Source: an uncultured Bacteroidales bacterium
GTDB taxonomy: Bacteria; Bacteroidota; Bacteroidia; Bacteroidales; UBA932
Assembly (NCBI GenBank): GCA_949289565.1
Contig: CASEOO010000020.1
Location: 1 to 64,000 of the forward strand
DNA: 64,000 bases
Reading direction: 5' to 3'
This document shows positions 50,789 to 60,353 of the stretch, piece by piece (the first letter of the stretch is position 1; each line of letters starts with the position of its first letter). The position numbers were made by a program, and so were the translations under genes. The notes below the pieces were generated by a model, which saw only the letters and a list, made by a program, of their open reading frames with translations, was not told the origin of the DNA and made no database searches.

Positions 50789-52198
50789 TTACTGTACGTA
50801 CTTGAATTCAAGATATGTAGCCCCGAGCTCGTCATTGAAGCTTCCGCCAATGAATGCCACCAGGTCGCCTGATGTTATCCTGCCCTGCTCCACCAGGAGC
50901 TGCACGGCATTCTTCACGAAATCTTCCTTGCTCTTCTGTATCGGAAATTTGTAGCAATAAATGTCGTATGCCAGGGCCAGTTCCCTCATGGTGTAGTCAT
51001 TGTAGCACATGGCATATATAGGCACTTTAGGCCTGAATTCCGAGAGATAGCGTCCTGTACGGCCTGTCCAGGTATCGAAAATGATAGCCTTTACCGGAAG
51101 ATCTCTCGTAGCGGCCACGAGTTCTTTAGCCAGAACGGCCGCTATAGGCTTGGACACCATTTCGAGATCCAGGTCCAGGGAAATGCTTATGGACTTCTCG
51201 GCTTCTTTGGCGATTTTCGTCATTGTAGCAACCGCCTCTACCGGATATTTCCCGCTGGCAGTCTCCCCGCTCAGCATTATGGCATCAGTGCTCTGGAATA
51301 TGGCATTCGCCACATCGGTCACCTCCGCCCTGGTCGGACGAGGGTTTTCTATCATGGTATGCAGCATCTGCGTGGCTATGATCACAGGCTTTTTCCTGGC
51401 ACGGCAGCGCTGGATGATGTGTTTCTGTATCAAAGGTATCCTTTCTGCCGGAATCTCCACTCCGAGGTCGCCTCTGGCCACCATCACTGCATATGTGTGC
51501 GAGAGGATGTCATCGAGATTGTCTATCCCCTGCTGGTTTTCTATCTTCGAGATTATCTTGATGTGGCTTCCGTATGAGTCCAGCAAAGCCTGAACTTCCT
51601 CCAGGTCTTCCTTCCCCCTGACGAACGAATGCGCTATGAAATCCAGATCCGCATCCACAGCCCATTTGACAAATCTTTTGTCTTTTTCCGTCAAGGCAGG
51701 CAGCGCGATATGGACGTTAGGCACATTGACACTTTTTTTCCCTTTTATAATGCCGTCATTCTGAACCTCGCACAGGAGCTTGTCGTTGTCCTTTCCAGTG
51801 ATGAACAGGTCCACTGCCCCGTCATCTATCAGCACATGCGAGCCGACAGGGACATCAGAAACGAAGTTTGAATAACTGGTATACAGGACAGGGTATCTGC
51901 ACAGCTTGTCAGGCCCGTTATGAATTTCAATCCAGTCGCCCTGTCTCGCCACAAAGTCCACAGAATCATCCTCCATGGCTGTCAGCCTCACTTCAGGGCC
52001 CTTAGTGTCCACCAGAATGCCTATTTTGTCTGAAACGGCACGTACATTGTCAACTATCTTCTGCGCTCCCTCTATGGTGGCGTGGGCAGAATTTATTCTC
52101 ACTATATTCATGCCGCTCTCATAGAGCTTTGTAAGGAATTTTGCATCGCACCTGCGGTCGGAAATGGTGCATATTATCTTGGTCTTTTTCTCAAACAT
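50789..52198 (-). CDS. pyk: Pyruvate kinase
   Basis: A 469-residue pyruvate kinase, catalysing PEP + ADP to pyruvate + ATP. Visible elements: the N-terminal TKIICTISDRRCD with NIVRINSAHAT, DTKGPEVRLT, the catalytic-lysine segment IKIISKIENQQG, the metal-binding VMVARGDLGVEIPAE, and the ATQMLHTMIENPRPTRAEVTD-type signature. It has the A, B and C domains and no PEP-utiliser extension. It is the first gene of the minus-strand group leading to GNAT and two barrel proteins. The lysine to arginine changes near the N-terminus (DRRCD) are minor. Confidence 0.95.
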   Translation of the reverse strand: MFEKKTKIICTISDRRCDAKFLTKLYESGMNIVRINSAHATIEGAQKIVDNVRAVSDKIGILVDTKGPEVRLTAMEDDSVDFVARQGDWIEIHNGPDKLCRYPVLYTSYSNFVSDVPVGSHVLIDDGAVDLFITGKDNDKLLCEVQNDGIIKGKKSVNVPNVHIALPALTEKDKRFVKWAVDADLDFIAHSFVRGKEDLEEVQALLDSYGSHIKIISKIENQQGIDNLDDILSHTYAVMVARGDLGVEIPAERIPLIQKHIIQRCRARKKPVIIATQMLHTMIENPRPTRAEVTDVANAIFQSTDAIMLSGETASGKYPVEAVATMTKIAKEAEKSISISLDLDLEMVSKPIAAVLAKELVAATRDLPVKAIIFDTWTGRTGRYLSEFRPKVPIYAMCYNDYTMRELALAYDIYCYKFPIQKSKEDFVKNAVQLLVEQGRITSGDLVAFIGGSFNDELGATYLEFKYVQ

Positions 52199-52299
52199 AC
52201 TGGTAAAACACTGGGTATATCAGGCGCGAATTTAAGAAATAAATTTCGATTTGGCGCATCTGGGAATGATGATTCGGCATTAAAATTTCTTTCACTGAT

Positions 52300-52330
52300 T
52301 TTGCCTTTATAATATAATGAGTTAATTTTG
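52300..52330 (+). promoter_or_regulatory. Promoter of rarA
   Basis: TTTG at 52300-52303, a 19-bp spacer and TAatTTTG at 52323-52330 match the Bacteroidota consensus exactly; ATG follows at 52360. Confidence 0.65.
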
Positions 52331-52359
52331 GCAAGTCAATCAGATTTCAAAATATTGCA

Positions 52360-53670
52360 ATGAGCTTAGACGCAAACAATATAGGAAAAAGCACCATGCT
52401 CCCGCCGCTTCCCGAAAGAATGAGGCCGCAGACGCTGGATGAATACGTGGGACAGAAGCATCTCGTGGGCCACGATGCAGTGATATACCGCATGGTGGAA
52501 AGCGGGGAGCTCAAGTCATTCATCCTGTGGGGCCCTCCAGGAGTAGGCAAGACTACTCTGGCGAAAATCATAGCGAAAACCATGGAAAGAGAATTCTACA
52601 CTCTTTCAGCAGTCAGCGCAGGCGTCAAAGAAGTCCGCGAAGTCATCGACAAGGCTAAAGGCGGCTCCATTTTCTCTTCCGCCCGTCCTCCAGTCCTGTT
52701 CATAGACGAAATCCACAGATTCAGCAAGTCTCAGCAGGACGCTCTGCTGGGCGCTGTAGAAGAAGGCGTGGTGACCCTCATAGGCGCGACCACAGAGAAT
52801 CCCTCATTCGAAGTCATCACCCCGCTGCTCTCCAGATGCCAGGTATTCGTCCTGAAACCTCTGGAAGCCGCCGACCTGGATACACTTCTGCACCGGGCCA
52901 TCTCCCGGGATGCAGTGCTGAAGACACGGAAATTCGATATCAGGCAGACCGGGGCTCTTTTCAGGTACAGCGGAGGCGATGCCAGGAAGCTCCTGAATAT
53001 CATTGACCTGCTTTCTTCCACTTTTCATGGCGATGAAACTATAGTCATCGACGACCAGACAGTGGTTTCCCGGCTTAACGAGCATCTTTCTGTCTACGAC
53101 AAAGGAGGCGAAATGCACTACGACATCATCTCGGCTTTCATCAAGAGCGTCCGCGGTTCAGACCCGAATGCCGCAGTCTATTGGCTGGCGAGAATGCTGA
53201 ATGGAGGCGAAGATCCGCTATTCATAGCGAGAAGAATGTGCATTCTGGCTTCAGAAGATATCGGGCTGGCGAACCCGAATGCCATGCTGCTGGCCAATGC
53301 TTGCTTCAATACAGTTCACAATATCGGCATGCCGGAAGCCCGCATTCCGCTTTCCGAAACTGCCATTTATCTGGCTTCCTCGCCCAAGAGCAATTCAGCA
53401 TATCTGGCCATAAACCAGGCAATGGCCGTCGCCAAAGAGACCCAGGATGCTCCGGTGCCGCTGCACCTGCGCAATGCCCCTACGAAGCTGATGGAGGAGC
53501 TCGGATACAGTGACGGCTACAAATATGCTCACGACTATCCGGGACACTGGACTGACTTGGAGTTCATGCCGGAAAAGCTGAAAGGAACGAAATTCTACGA
53601 GCCGGGGGACAACAGGAGGGAAATTGAAATGAGGGAGAGGCTCGACCGGCTGTGGCCAAAATATAAATAG
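52360..53670 (+). CDS. rarA: Replication-associated recombination protein A (RarA/MgsA)
   Basis: A 436-residue AAA+ ATPase. Opening motif MRPQTLDEYVGQKHLVG, Walker A GPPGVGKTT (59-67 region, Lys64), Walker B LFIDEIHRF, sensor 1 GATTENPSFE, arginine-finger region LLSRCQVF, and the C-terminal MgsA tetramerisation domain (ARMLNGGEDPLFIARRMCIL; YKYAHDYPGHW). It acts at stalled replication forks. Convergent with the following minus-strand trio through a long hairpin. Confidence 0.95.
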   Translation: MSLDANNIGKSTMLPPLPERMRPQTLDEYVGQKHLVGHDAVIYRMVESGELKSFILWGPPGVGKTTLAKIIAKTMEREFYTLSAVSAGVKEVREVIDKAKGGSIFSSARPPVLFIDEIHRFSKSQQDALLGAVEEGVVTLIGATTENPSFEVITPLLSRCQVFVLKPLEAADLDTLLHRAISRDAVLKTRKFDIRQTGALFRYSGGDARKLLNIIDLLSSTFHGDETIVIDDQTVVSRLNEHLSVYDKGGEMHYDIISAFIKSVRGSDPNAAVYWLARMLNGGEDPLFIARRMCILASEDIGLANPNAMLLANACFNTVHNIGMPEARIPLSETAIYLASSPKSNSAYLAINQAMAVAKETQDAPVPLHLRNAPTKLMEELGYSDGYKYAHDYPGHWTDLEFMPEKLKGTKFYEPGDNRREIEMRERLDRLWPKYK

Positions 53671-53725
53671 ATAGACTTGTTGTTGCTCGCACACAGAAAA
53701 TGGTGCTCGCATACAACAAGTCTAT
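53671..53725. terminator. Long hairpin between convergent genes
   Basis: ATAGACTTGTTGT (53671-53683) and its exact reverse complement (53713-53725) bracket a 29-base loop that contains two near-identical direct copies of TGCTCGCAyACA. It starts directly after the rarA stop. No T-run, so a bidirectional terminator is likely but not certain. Confidence 0.5.
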
Positions 53726-53789
53726 CAATGCCACAGGCCGAAGGGCGAACCTTGGGGACAGCTGGGAAATGCGCGGAAACCTTCTGATA

Positions 53790-54236
53790 TTAGAAGCAGG
53801 GTGTGAAATTGCGGAAAAGCCAGAACAGGAGGATGACGGCGAGCAAAATCAGCAAGGCCGGGCCGTGATACAGCGCCATCTCCAGTCTCTTGCACAGTTT
53901 CGCGAACTCCGGGGAAAATCCTGGAATCCGATTCCGCACCTTCCGGACAATCACAAGCACGGCATACAGCAGAAGATATGGTATAACCAGCACTAAAAGC
54001 AGATTGTAATGCATTGCGGAGAGCAAATCCCCGTTCAGCAGACTGTGAATCGCCCTCTGCGAGCCACATCCGGGGCATTCAAGCCCTGTCAGCATATAAA
54101 ACGGGCATTTAGGCCAGAATACAGACCCGGCAGGGTCCAGGAACTTGTACAGCAAAATTGCCGCTGTCAAGGCAATGACAGCGGCAACTGAAATCCATAA
54201 TAATTTGCCGGAGCCGCGCTTTTCTATATCAGGCAT
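53790..54236 (-). CDS. DUF2752-family membrane protein
   Basis: A 148-residue membrane protein with three hydrophobic segments. The DUF2752 hallmark is KCPFYMLTGLECPGCGSQRAIHSLL, here seen as cysteines in CPFYMLTGLECPGCGSQRA and the following helix. Function unknown in the family. Third of three overlapping or adjacent minus-strand genes for small membrane proteins; its start overlaps the CD225 gene by 13 bp. Confidence 0.88.
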   Translation of the reverse strand: MPDIEKRGSGKLLWISVAAVIALTAAILLYKFLDPAGSVFWPKCPFYMLTGLECPGCGSQRAIHSLLNGDLLSAMHYNLLLVLVIPYLLLYAVLVIVRKVRNRIPGFSPEFAKLCKRLEMALYHGPALLILLAVILLFWLFRNFTPCF

Positions 54237-54610
54237 GTGTAGAAAGTATCAGCAGAATCCCACCACATCGCCCAGGACACGCCGGCAAACAAAAGAATGA
54301 TATATACAATATAAAAAAGGAGTGTCAAGCCAATTCCCCACAATGACCATCTTCTGGCAAGGCGGGAGAATTTCATGGCATCTTCATAATGTCCGGTATT
54401 CCATGCTGAATCCACCCTCGAAGCATAGACTATCCCTACTACGCCGAACGGGATGCAGCAGCAAACCGTCACCAGAATAGCCAGCACCAAGTTCGTGCTC
54501 GGACGTTCCTGGACAGGGTATACAGGCCTTGCCGCATTCTGGTCAGCTCCGCAATGAGTGCAGAATCGTGTTCCTTCCGGCAGTTCTGTGCCGCAGTTCT
54601 TGCAATACAT
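54224..54610 (-). CDS. Zinc-ribbon CD225/dispanin-family membrane protein
   Basis: A 128-residue protein. N-terminal zinc ribbon CKNCGTELPEGTRFCTHCG (two CxxC knuckles), then two membrane helices with the dispanin features NLVLAILVTVCCCIPFGVVG and SRVDSAWNTGHYEDAMKFSR. Family role in bacteria unknown. Its neighbours, TM2 and DUF2752 proteins, are commonly found together in Bacteroidota. Confidence 0.85.
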   Translation of the reverse strand: MYCKNCGTELPEGTRFCTHCGADQNAARPVYPVQERPSTNLVLAILVTVCCCIPFGVVGIVYASRVDSAWNTGHYEDAMKFSRLARRWSLWGIGLTLLFYIVYIILLFAGVSWAMWWDSADTFYTCLI

Positions 54611-54652
54611 ATTTACCTACATTTAACTTCGTCAGGCAACGGCACCCGGTTA

Positions 54653-55063
54653 TCAGAATAGAGGGAAAGTCTTCTCAGTGTCAACATACTTGGCCATGAA
54701 GGCGTCGTCTGTCATAGTGAGAATCAATATGCCCTGGATGAGCATGACGAGACTCCAGATGCCGCATGAGCACAGTCCAAGAATCAGCGATATCACGCCT
54801 GCAGTTGTCTTTCCAAGATAAAAATAATGTATGCCCAAAGTTCCGAGGAATATGCCGAGAAGTCCTGCTACAAGCCTGTCTTTCTTAGGCGCGGCAGTAT
54901 TCATGGACGCTCCACAGCTCGGACAATACTGCACATTTTCAGGGACTTTCGTTCCGCATTTCTGACAATAAACGTCTTTTACGACAGGGGCTCCGCAATG
55001 AGGGCATACTGAAGCGGTGTCAGATATCTCATTGCCGCATTCTTTGCAATTTATCAGTGCCAT
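54653..55063 (-). CDS. Double zinc-ribbon TM2-domain membrane protein
   Basis: A 136-residue protein with two N-terminal zinc ribbons (CKECGNEISDTASVCPHCG; CQKCGTKVPENVQYCPSCG) and a TM2 domain (VAGLLGIFLGTLGIHYFYLG with the following helix). TM2 proteins are small membrane proteins of uncertain function. First gene of the trio. Confidence 0.88.
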   Translation of the reverse strand: MALINCKECGNEISDTASVCPHCGAPVVKDVYCQKCGTKVPENVQYCPSCGASMNTAAPKKDRLVAGLLGIFLGTLGIHYFYLGKTTAGVISLILGLCSCGIWSLVMLIQGILILTMTDDAFMAKYVDTEKTFPLF

Positions 55064-55150
55064 AGTATAAGTAATAAAGATTATTCCCGTAATATTTTAC
55101 GAAGATAGCAATATTTATGGTAAAACCACTTATATCCTTGATTTTTGTTC

Positions 55151-57340
55151 TCAGAACGGATACCCGACGCCGAAATGCACGGCGAATCCGTCTCGTCTGA
55201 GCCACTGCCGCGGCCTCAGCCATCTCTCGCCTGCGGCACGGGCCGGGTCATGAAGCCTCATTCCCATATCAATGCGCAGCAGCAGGAAATTCAGGTCCAG
55301 ACGTACGCCCAGGCCCCAGTTGGCCGCGATACTTTGGGCGAAAGTCTTCATCATCAGTTTAGAAGCGGTACTGTTTTCCCCTCCCGTATCGCGCAGCGTC
55401 CATACATTTCCCGCATCCAGGAACAGTGCGCCATCCACCTTCCAGAACATATTGAACCTGTACTCTACATTGGCTTCCAGCTTCATGTCGCCAGTCTGGT
55501 TGGCAATGATGAAGGTTCTGTCAAGGGGTGCAAGGCCTGGTCCGACAGACCTCGCCTGCCATCCGCGCAGGCTGTTCGCACCTCCGGAGTAAAAATGCTT
55601 TTCAAACGGAAGCGCCGTTGAATTGCCGTATGCATACCCTGCCCCGGCCAGAAATCTCGTGGCAAGGGCCTGTCCGTCCTTGCGCCCGAACCTCCATGTC
55701 TTGCCTGCAGTGAACTCCGCCCTCACATACTGAGAATAAGGGGTGTTCCAGATAATGCCGGCGCCGTTTTCGTCTTTTTTCATGAGCGACTTGAATGCGC
55801 TCAGGAGATTGCCTGCAATATCCACCTGGCATCTTACATAGAAGAAAGGCGTTCTCGGCACGACATCCGAATTGGTTGTATAATAAAATATAGCTCCCGA
55901 CCCCAGGTCGAAGTGGTCCTGGTAGGCATTCCTCATGAACGGGTCGCGAGACAGCGTATTGAAAAACTCCTGATCCAGGTCAAACAGCCTCACTACATTC
56001 AGCTGGAGAGGATATACTTGATAGAAAAACCTCCCGCGGACACTGCCGTTGTAGCCATAAGAGGTGGATATGATATTCCTCGTGTATTCCGGACGGCTCT
56101 GATAATTATATGAGAAATTGATATCGGTTCTCGGAACTGCACCTGGGAAAAGGCTGTATGGAAGAAGCAGGAATTTAGGAAAACTCAACCCGGCAGATAC
56201 ACCGAACTCGTTTGACCTTATGGCGTCGTTGAACTTGAACTGGAAATTTCCCATGAAACTCAAATTCAGCCACTCGCCTCCTCTGAAAATATTCTTATGA
56301 TAGTAGGAAAGCTGCGGAGACACTCCAAAAAGCCCTGACGAGTTGATTGAAGCTTCCAGATTCAGTTTAAAGCCCTGGAGTTTCGACTGCGAGAGATTTA
56401 TATTGCAGTCAACTATGTTCGTGTCACGTTGCGTCATCTCCACATTTACACTGCTGAAAACACGCAGGGACGAAAGCCGGTTGTAGGCATTGTTCACCAT
56501 CCGCTCGCTGTAGCGGCGGCCTGGCTGTATGGTGTTCAAGTCAGCAAGGACTTTCTCCCTGATCTTCAAATCAGCCGGATATGAAATGGCGACATCCCCT
56601 ATAGTGAATTTGCACAGAGGCCTGGCATCGTCTTCAGTCTCGTTTCTGGTATAGCCGTTCACCTTCATCTCCAGCACTGCCGAATCAGGAAACGAGAGCG
56701 TGTCCGCTTCAAAAAAGAAGTAATCTTTGCTGAAAGTGTAGAACCCCCTGTTCCTCATATAAGTGGTGATTCTCTCGCTTTCTTCTTCCAGGAGGCTCTC
56801 CGACAGAGGCATGCCGGCCCTGATCGCCAGCGATGACGTGTCCTTGTAGAATTCATCGGCGAAATCACCGCCTGGCACGCTTATGTTCAGAGATTTGATA
56901 GGATATTGCTTCCCCAGAGTCACATCATAGTCTACATAGACTCTGCGCTTCTTCACTTCTATCCGAGTGTCGACAGTTGAATGGAAGTATCCCAGATATT
57001 CCAGATGCCTGGTGATATTCTCCACCGAACTTTCCACCATTTCAGGGTCATACACGACCGGGGCCACGCCTACCTTCTGCACAAATTTATCCCAGCCTTT
57101 TCCTTTTCCGTTTGACCAGTTGTAGACATTCAGGAAAGGATTCCATCCGAAAATAAAGTATGAATTGGGCTTCTGCTTGAGATATGGCTCAATCTGGCCG
57201 GTATTGAAGTTTTTGTCATTGGTTACGGAAATGCTGTTTTTCGCCAGGCGGAATTCACCGTCTTGCAACACCCTCGTCGTGCTGCAGGAAACTGCCAGGA
57301 CAGCGCCCAAAACGAAAAATATCCCTTTCCTTAAATCCAT
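55151..57340 (-). CDS. Omp85/TamA-like outer-membrane lipoprotein
   Basis: A 729-residue member of the BamA/TamA superfamily. It begins with a lipoprotein signal (GAVLAVSCS, lipidated Cys19), unusual for Omp85 outside Bacteroidota. Residues about 30-330 contain POTRA-like modules (PIKSLNISVPGG; IQPGRRYSERMVNNAYNRLS), and the C-terminal half is a 16-strand-type barrel with the GGANSLRGW (residue about 600) loop typical of the L6 (VRGY-like) motif, ending FGVGYPF with terminal Phe. It should insert or translocate outer-membrane or surface proteins. ATG 57340 is the only ATG in frame at the signal sequence. Confidence 0.9.
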   Translation of the reverse strand: MDLRKGIFFVLGAVLAVSCSTTRVLQDGEFRLAKNSISVTNDKNFNTGQIEPYLKQKPNSYFIFGWNPFLNVYNWSNGKGKGWDKFVQKVGVAPVVYDPEMVESSVENITRHLEYLGYFHSTVDTRIEVKKRRVYVDYDVTLGKQYPIKSLNISVPGGDFADEFYKDTSSLAIRAGMPLSESLLEEESERITTYMRNRGFYTFSKDYFFFEADTLSFPDSAVLEMKVNGYTRNETEDDARPLCKFTIGDVAISYPADLKIREKVLADLNTIQPGRRYSERMVNNAYNRLSSLRVFSSVNVEMTQRDTNIVDCNINLSQSKLQGFKLNLEASINSSGLFGVSPQLSYYHKNIFRGGEWLNLSFMGNFQFKFNDAIRSNEFGVSAGLSFPKFLLLPYSLFPGAVPRTDINFSYNYQSRPEYTRNIISTSYGYNGSVRGRFFYQVYPLQLNVVRLFDLDQEFFNTLSRDPFMRNAYQDHFDLGSGAIFYYTTNSDVVPRTPFFYVRCQVDIAGNLLSAFKSLMKKDENGAGIIWNTPYSQYVRAEFTAGKTWRFGRKDGQALATRFLAGAGYAYGNSTALPFEKHFYSGGANSLRGWQARSVGPGLAPLDRTFIIANQTGDMKLEANVEYRFNMFWKVDGALFLDAGNVWTLRDTGGENSTASKLMMKTFAQSIAANWGLGVRLDLNFLLLRIDMGMRLHDPARAAGERWLRPRQWLRRDGFAVHFGVGYPF

Positions 57341-57391
57341 ATCCCTAAAATCATCCAAAATTATCCTATAAATTCAAATATTCAAAATAAA

Positions 57392-57412
57392 ATTGGCCGG
57401 AGTCCGGCCAAT
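57392..57412. repeat. Perfect hairpin ATTGGCCGG-AGT-CCGGCCAAT
   Basis: A 9-bp perfect stem with a 3-base loop in the 243-bp divergent gap between the Omp85 gene and the arginine decarboxylase gene. It shares the word ATTGGCCGG with hairpin-associated words at about 30915 and 40866. No promoter of full consensus was seen in this gap; a TAtaTTCG variant lies at about 57502-57509. Confidence 0.5.
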
Positions 57413-57583
57413 CCCAATGTCACGGCAGAAGAATCTGACCGGCAGAGTGCAATTTTAACGCATATTTATGCGGAATCAGTAGAATTAATGAATATAAATC
57501 GTATATTCGCAGCCTGATTTCCACAATCCGGCCGAGACGGATTGGAAAAATTCCACCAAAGTAACTTAATTGCATTAGCAGAG

Positions 57584-58978
57584 ATGAAGAACAAGTACAT
57601 CGATCTGATAGACCAGACTTTTGAATTCCCGCAGGATGAATTCAAGGTAGAAGACGGGGAATTGTATTTTCACGGGATCAACATGATGGACATCATAAAC
57701 CAGTACGGGACTCCGTTGAAAATCACATATCTGCCCAAAATTTCATCGCAGATCCAGAGAGCGAAGAGGATGTTCAATGTGGCCATGGCCAAGGCCGACT
57801 ACAAGGGCGACTATCATTACTGCTACTGCACGAAGAGCTCCCATTTCGAATTCGTACTCAGGGAGGCCCTTAAAAACGACATCCACATAGAGACCTCGTC
57901 GGCTTTCGACCTGAATCTCATCGAAGCCCTCGAAGACGAAGGCGCAGTCGACAGGGAGCTGTACATCATATGCAACGGTTTCAAGAAGCCGGCCTACGTG
58001 GAGAACATAGCGAATTTCGCCAATTCGGGATGGAAGAACATCATCCCTGTTCTCGACAACATGCACGAGCTTCAGGATCTGGATGCGCTCGTGAACGTCC
58101 CTATAAACATAGGTATCCGGATAGCGTCGGAAGAGGAGCCTAATTTCGAGTTCTATACCTCCAGACTGGGAATCCGCTACAGCGACATCGTGCCTTTCTA
58201 TGAGAACATCATCAGCAAGAGCAGCAAGTTCCATCTGAAGATGCTCCATTTCTTCATCAATACCGGTATCCGCGACACAGCATACTACTGGAACGAACTG
58301 GCCAAGTGCGTGAACGTTTACTGCGACCTCAAACTGATATGTCCGGAGCTCGATTCCCTGAACATCGGTGGCGGCTTCCCTATCAAGAATTCCCTGGCGA
58401 TGGACTTCGACTATGAGTATATGGCTGAGGAAATCCTGCTGCAGATAAAGACCATGTGCAATGCCCGCGGGGTTCCCGAGCCGAACATCTTCACCGAATT
58501 CGGCAGCTTCACCGTAGGCGAGTCCGGAGCTACCATCTTCCAGGTTCTTGACATGAAGCAGCAGAACGACAGGGAAAGATGGTACATGATAGACAGCTCT
58601 TTCATGACCACCCTGCCGGATACATGGGGAATCAAGCAGAGGTTCATTCTTCTGCCCATAAACAAATGGAACGAAAAATACCAGAGAGTATTTCTGGGAG
58701 GACTGACTTGCGACAGCCAGGATTACTACAATGCAGATTCCCATGCCAATGCCATCTTCCTTCCTATCATGGAAGACAGGAATGACCCTCTCTACATCGG
58801 GTTCTTCCATACAGGAGCATATCAGGAGTCCATTTCCGGTTTCGGAGGACTCCAGCACTGCCTGCAGCCTGCCCCGAAATACATCATCATCGACAGGGAC
58901 GAAAACGGAGAGTATTTCACGAAACTTTTCACGAAAGAGCAGACGTACAAGTCAATGCTCAAGATACTCGGATACTGA
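57584..58978 (+). CDS. speA: Arginine decarboxylase (fold-III PLP type)
   Basis: A 464-residue PLP enzyme of the alanine-racemase/ornithine-decarboxylase fold. The PLP lysine is Lys84 in YHYCYCTKSSHFEF; LNIGGGFPI is the phosphate-binding loop, EFGSFTVGESG is the conserved arginine/glutamate segment equivalent, and GLTCDSQDYYN carries the active-site cysteine of the second subunit. It is shorter than E. coli SpeA and corresponds to the Bacteroidota form, believed to make agmatine for polyamine (spermidine) synthesis. ATG 57584 is preferred; TTG 57542 would add 14 residues. A diaminopimelate-type decarboxylase is less likely. Confidence 0.85.
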   Translation: MKNKYIDLIDQTFEFPQDEFKVEDGELYFHGINMMDIINQYGTPLKITYLPKISSQIQRAKRMFNVAMAKADYKGDYHYCYCTKSSHFEFVLREALKNDIHIETSSAFDLNLIEALEDEGAVDRELYIICNGFKKPAYVENIANFANSGWKNIIPVLDNMHELQDLDALVNVPINIGIRIASEEEPNFEFYTSRLGIRYSDIVPFYENIISKSSKFHLKMLHFFINTGIRDTAYYWNELAKCVNVYCDLKLICPELDSLNIGGGFPIKNSLAMDFDYEYMAEEILLQIKTMCNARGVPEPNIFTEFGSFTVGESGATIFQVLDMKQQNDRERWYMIDSSFMTTLPDTWGIKQRFILLPINKWNEKYQRVFLGGLTCDSQDYYNADSHANAIFLPIMEDRNDPLYIGFFHTGAYQESISGFGGLQHCLQPAPKYIIIDRDENGEYFTKLFTKEQTYKSMLKILGY

Positions 58979-59000
58979 TCCGAAAGGGACGGAGCCGCTT

Positions 59001-59753
59001 ATGGGCACTATTTCGAAGAACGAGATAAAGAAAATCAGATCTCTGGCACAGAAGAAGTTCAGGGACGAGCTCGGGCTTTTCACCGTGGAAGGCGAAAAAC
59101 TCGTGGCCGAGGCTCTTGCATCGTCTTTTCAGGTGGAAAACGTGTACCGCCGCGATGAAATCGGAGAAGAAGCCATGTCGCGTATCACCATGCTGTCCAG
59201 TCCGTCTCCGGTGCTGGCGGTGGTGCGCAAGCCAGAGGACTGCCATATTGCAGGCGGAAGCCTGCGCGAAGCCATTGGCCCGACAGGGCTATATTTAGGG
59301 CTCGATGTCATCCGCGACCCGGGAAATCTGGGGACTATCGTGCGAGTGGCCGACTGGTTCGGGGCCGATGCTGTCCTTGCTGCCGAGGGGACTGTCGACA
59401 TTTTCAATCCGAAGGTCGTGCAGGCTACGATGGGGGCGGTTTTCCGTGTAAAATTCCACTATGTAAATCTGCCGGAAGCTGCAAATGCCGTTCTGGAGAA
59501 AGGCGGCAAGGTGTACGGGACCTTCATGGACGGGAGGAATCTGTATACGGAGAAACTGGAGACAGGAGCCGACTCCCCTGTCATGGTCGTGACCGGGAAT
59601 GAGGCTGACGGGATTTCGCCCGAGATGGAGAGACTGGTCAGCATGCGCATCGCCATTCCTCCCTATCCTGCTGACGAACCAGGCTCTGAATCCCTGAATG
59701 CAGCCGTGGCCACTGCCATCACTGTCGCGGAATTCAGACGCCGGCTTATATAA
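59001..59753 (+). CDS. TrmH/SpoU-family RNA 2'-O-methyltransferase
   Basis: A 250-residue SPOUT methyltransferase with an N-terminal L30e-like domain (IRSLAQKKFRDELGLFTVEG) and SPOUT motifs DPGNLGTIVRVADWFG, VVTGNEADGIS and ESLNAAVATAITVAEF. It methylates a ribose in rRNA or tRNA; the exact position is unclear. It is distinct from the RlmB gene at 24.4 kb. The ATG at 59001 is chosen because the family begins there. It starts 22 bp after speA. Confidence 0.88.
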   Translation: MGTISKNEIKKIRSLAQKKFRDELGLFTVEGEKLVAEALASSFQVENVYRRDEIGEEAMSRITMLSSPSPVLAVVRKPEDCHIAGGSLREAIGPTGLYLGLDVIRDPGNLGTIVRVADWFGADAVLAAEGTVDIFNPKVVQATMGAVFRVKFHYVNLPEAANAVLEKGGKVYGTFMDGRNLYTEKLETGADSPVMVVTGNEADGISPEMERLVSMRIAIPPYPADEPGSESLNAAVATAITVAEFRRRLI

Positions 59754-59816
59754 TGGAGACTGTCTTTCACAGCCGTATTTGGGGAACATCCAAAATTTAT
59801 TTATTTTCAGTGAACC

Positions 59817-60281
59817 ATGAAAAGCTTTTTCAAATTACTGGTCATCATGCTGCTGGCATGCACATCGTGCGACAAGATCATCGACTGGGCTCCGATAGAT
59901 CTCCGGATTTACGTCCATGACACTTCCGGGAAAGATCTGCTGGATCCTGGGAACGACAATACATGGGCTGAAGGTACCACACTGACGTTTCAGGGAAATG
60001 AAAGCCTTCTGGAGCTGAATGACACCCCTAAGACAAAGGATTTGCCGGCCGTGTATGAAGGTTTCCGCATAGAAAAGGACGGAGACCGTTACCAGATGGT
60101 CTATGGCGAGATCTACGGAGGCGATACATACAGGAACGAAGAATTCATAATCAGATGGCCGGACGGCACTGAAGACATCATTTCCCTGACCAGACGCATG
60201 AACAACATCAAAGTCAGCGCCAAAAACATCTGGAAACTGAACGGAGAAAAAACGGATTTTCCGATAGTAATAATCAAATGA
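59817..60281 (+). CDS. Small lipoprotein of unknown function
   Basis: A 154-residue protein with a lipoprotein signal (MKSFFKLLVIMLLACTSCDK; lipobox LLAC with Cys15, another cysteine at 18). The mature part is polar and beta-rich (LRIYVHDTSGKDLLDPG; EEFIIRWPDGTEDII). No family recognised; similar small lipoproteins are common in Bacteroidota. A promoter was not identified. Confidence 0.7.
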   Translation: MKSFFKLLVIMLLACTSCDKIIDWAPIDLRIYVHDTSGKDLLDPGNDNTWAEGTTLTFQGNESLLELNDTPKTKDLPAVYEGFRIEKDGDRYQMVYGEIYGGDTYRNEEFIIRWPDGTEDIISLTRRMNNIKVSAKNIWKLNGEKTDFPIVIIK

Positions 60282-60353
60282 CGGACTGTTTCCGTACCGG
60301 CAAGTGAATATTTTCGTATATTTAAGGTTTGAAACGAAAAAACCTTGAATATC

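Noticed and set aside
57743..58858. A 371-codon minus-strand frame across speA
   Set aside because: The plus strand encodes an intact PLP decarboxylase with all key residues; the antisense frame is a by-product of its codon use.
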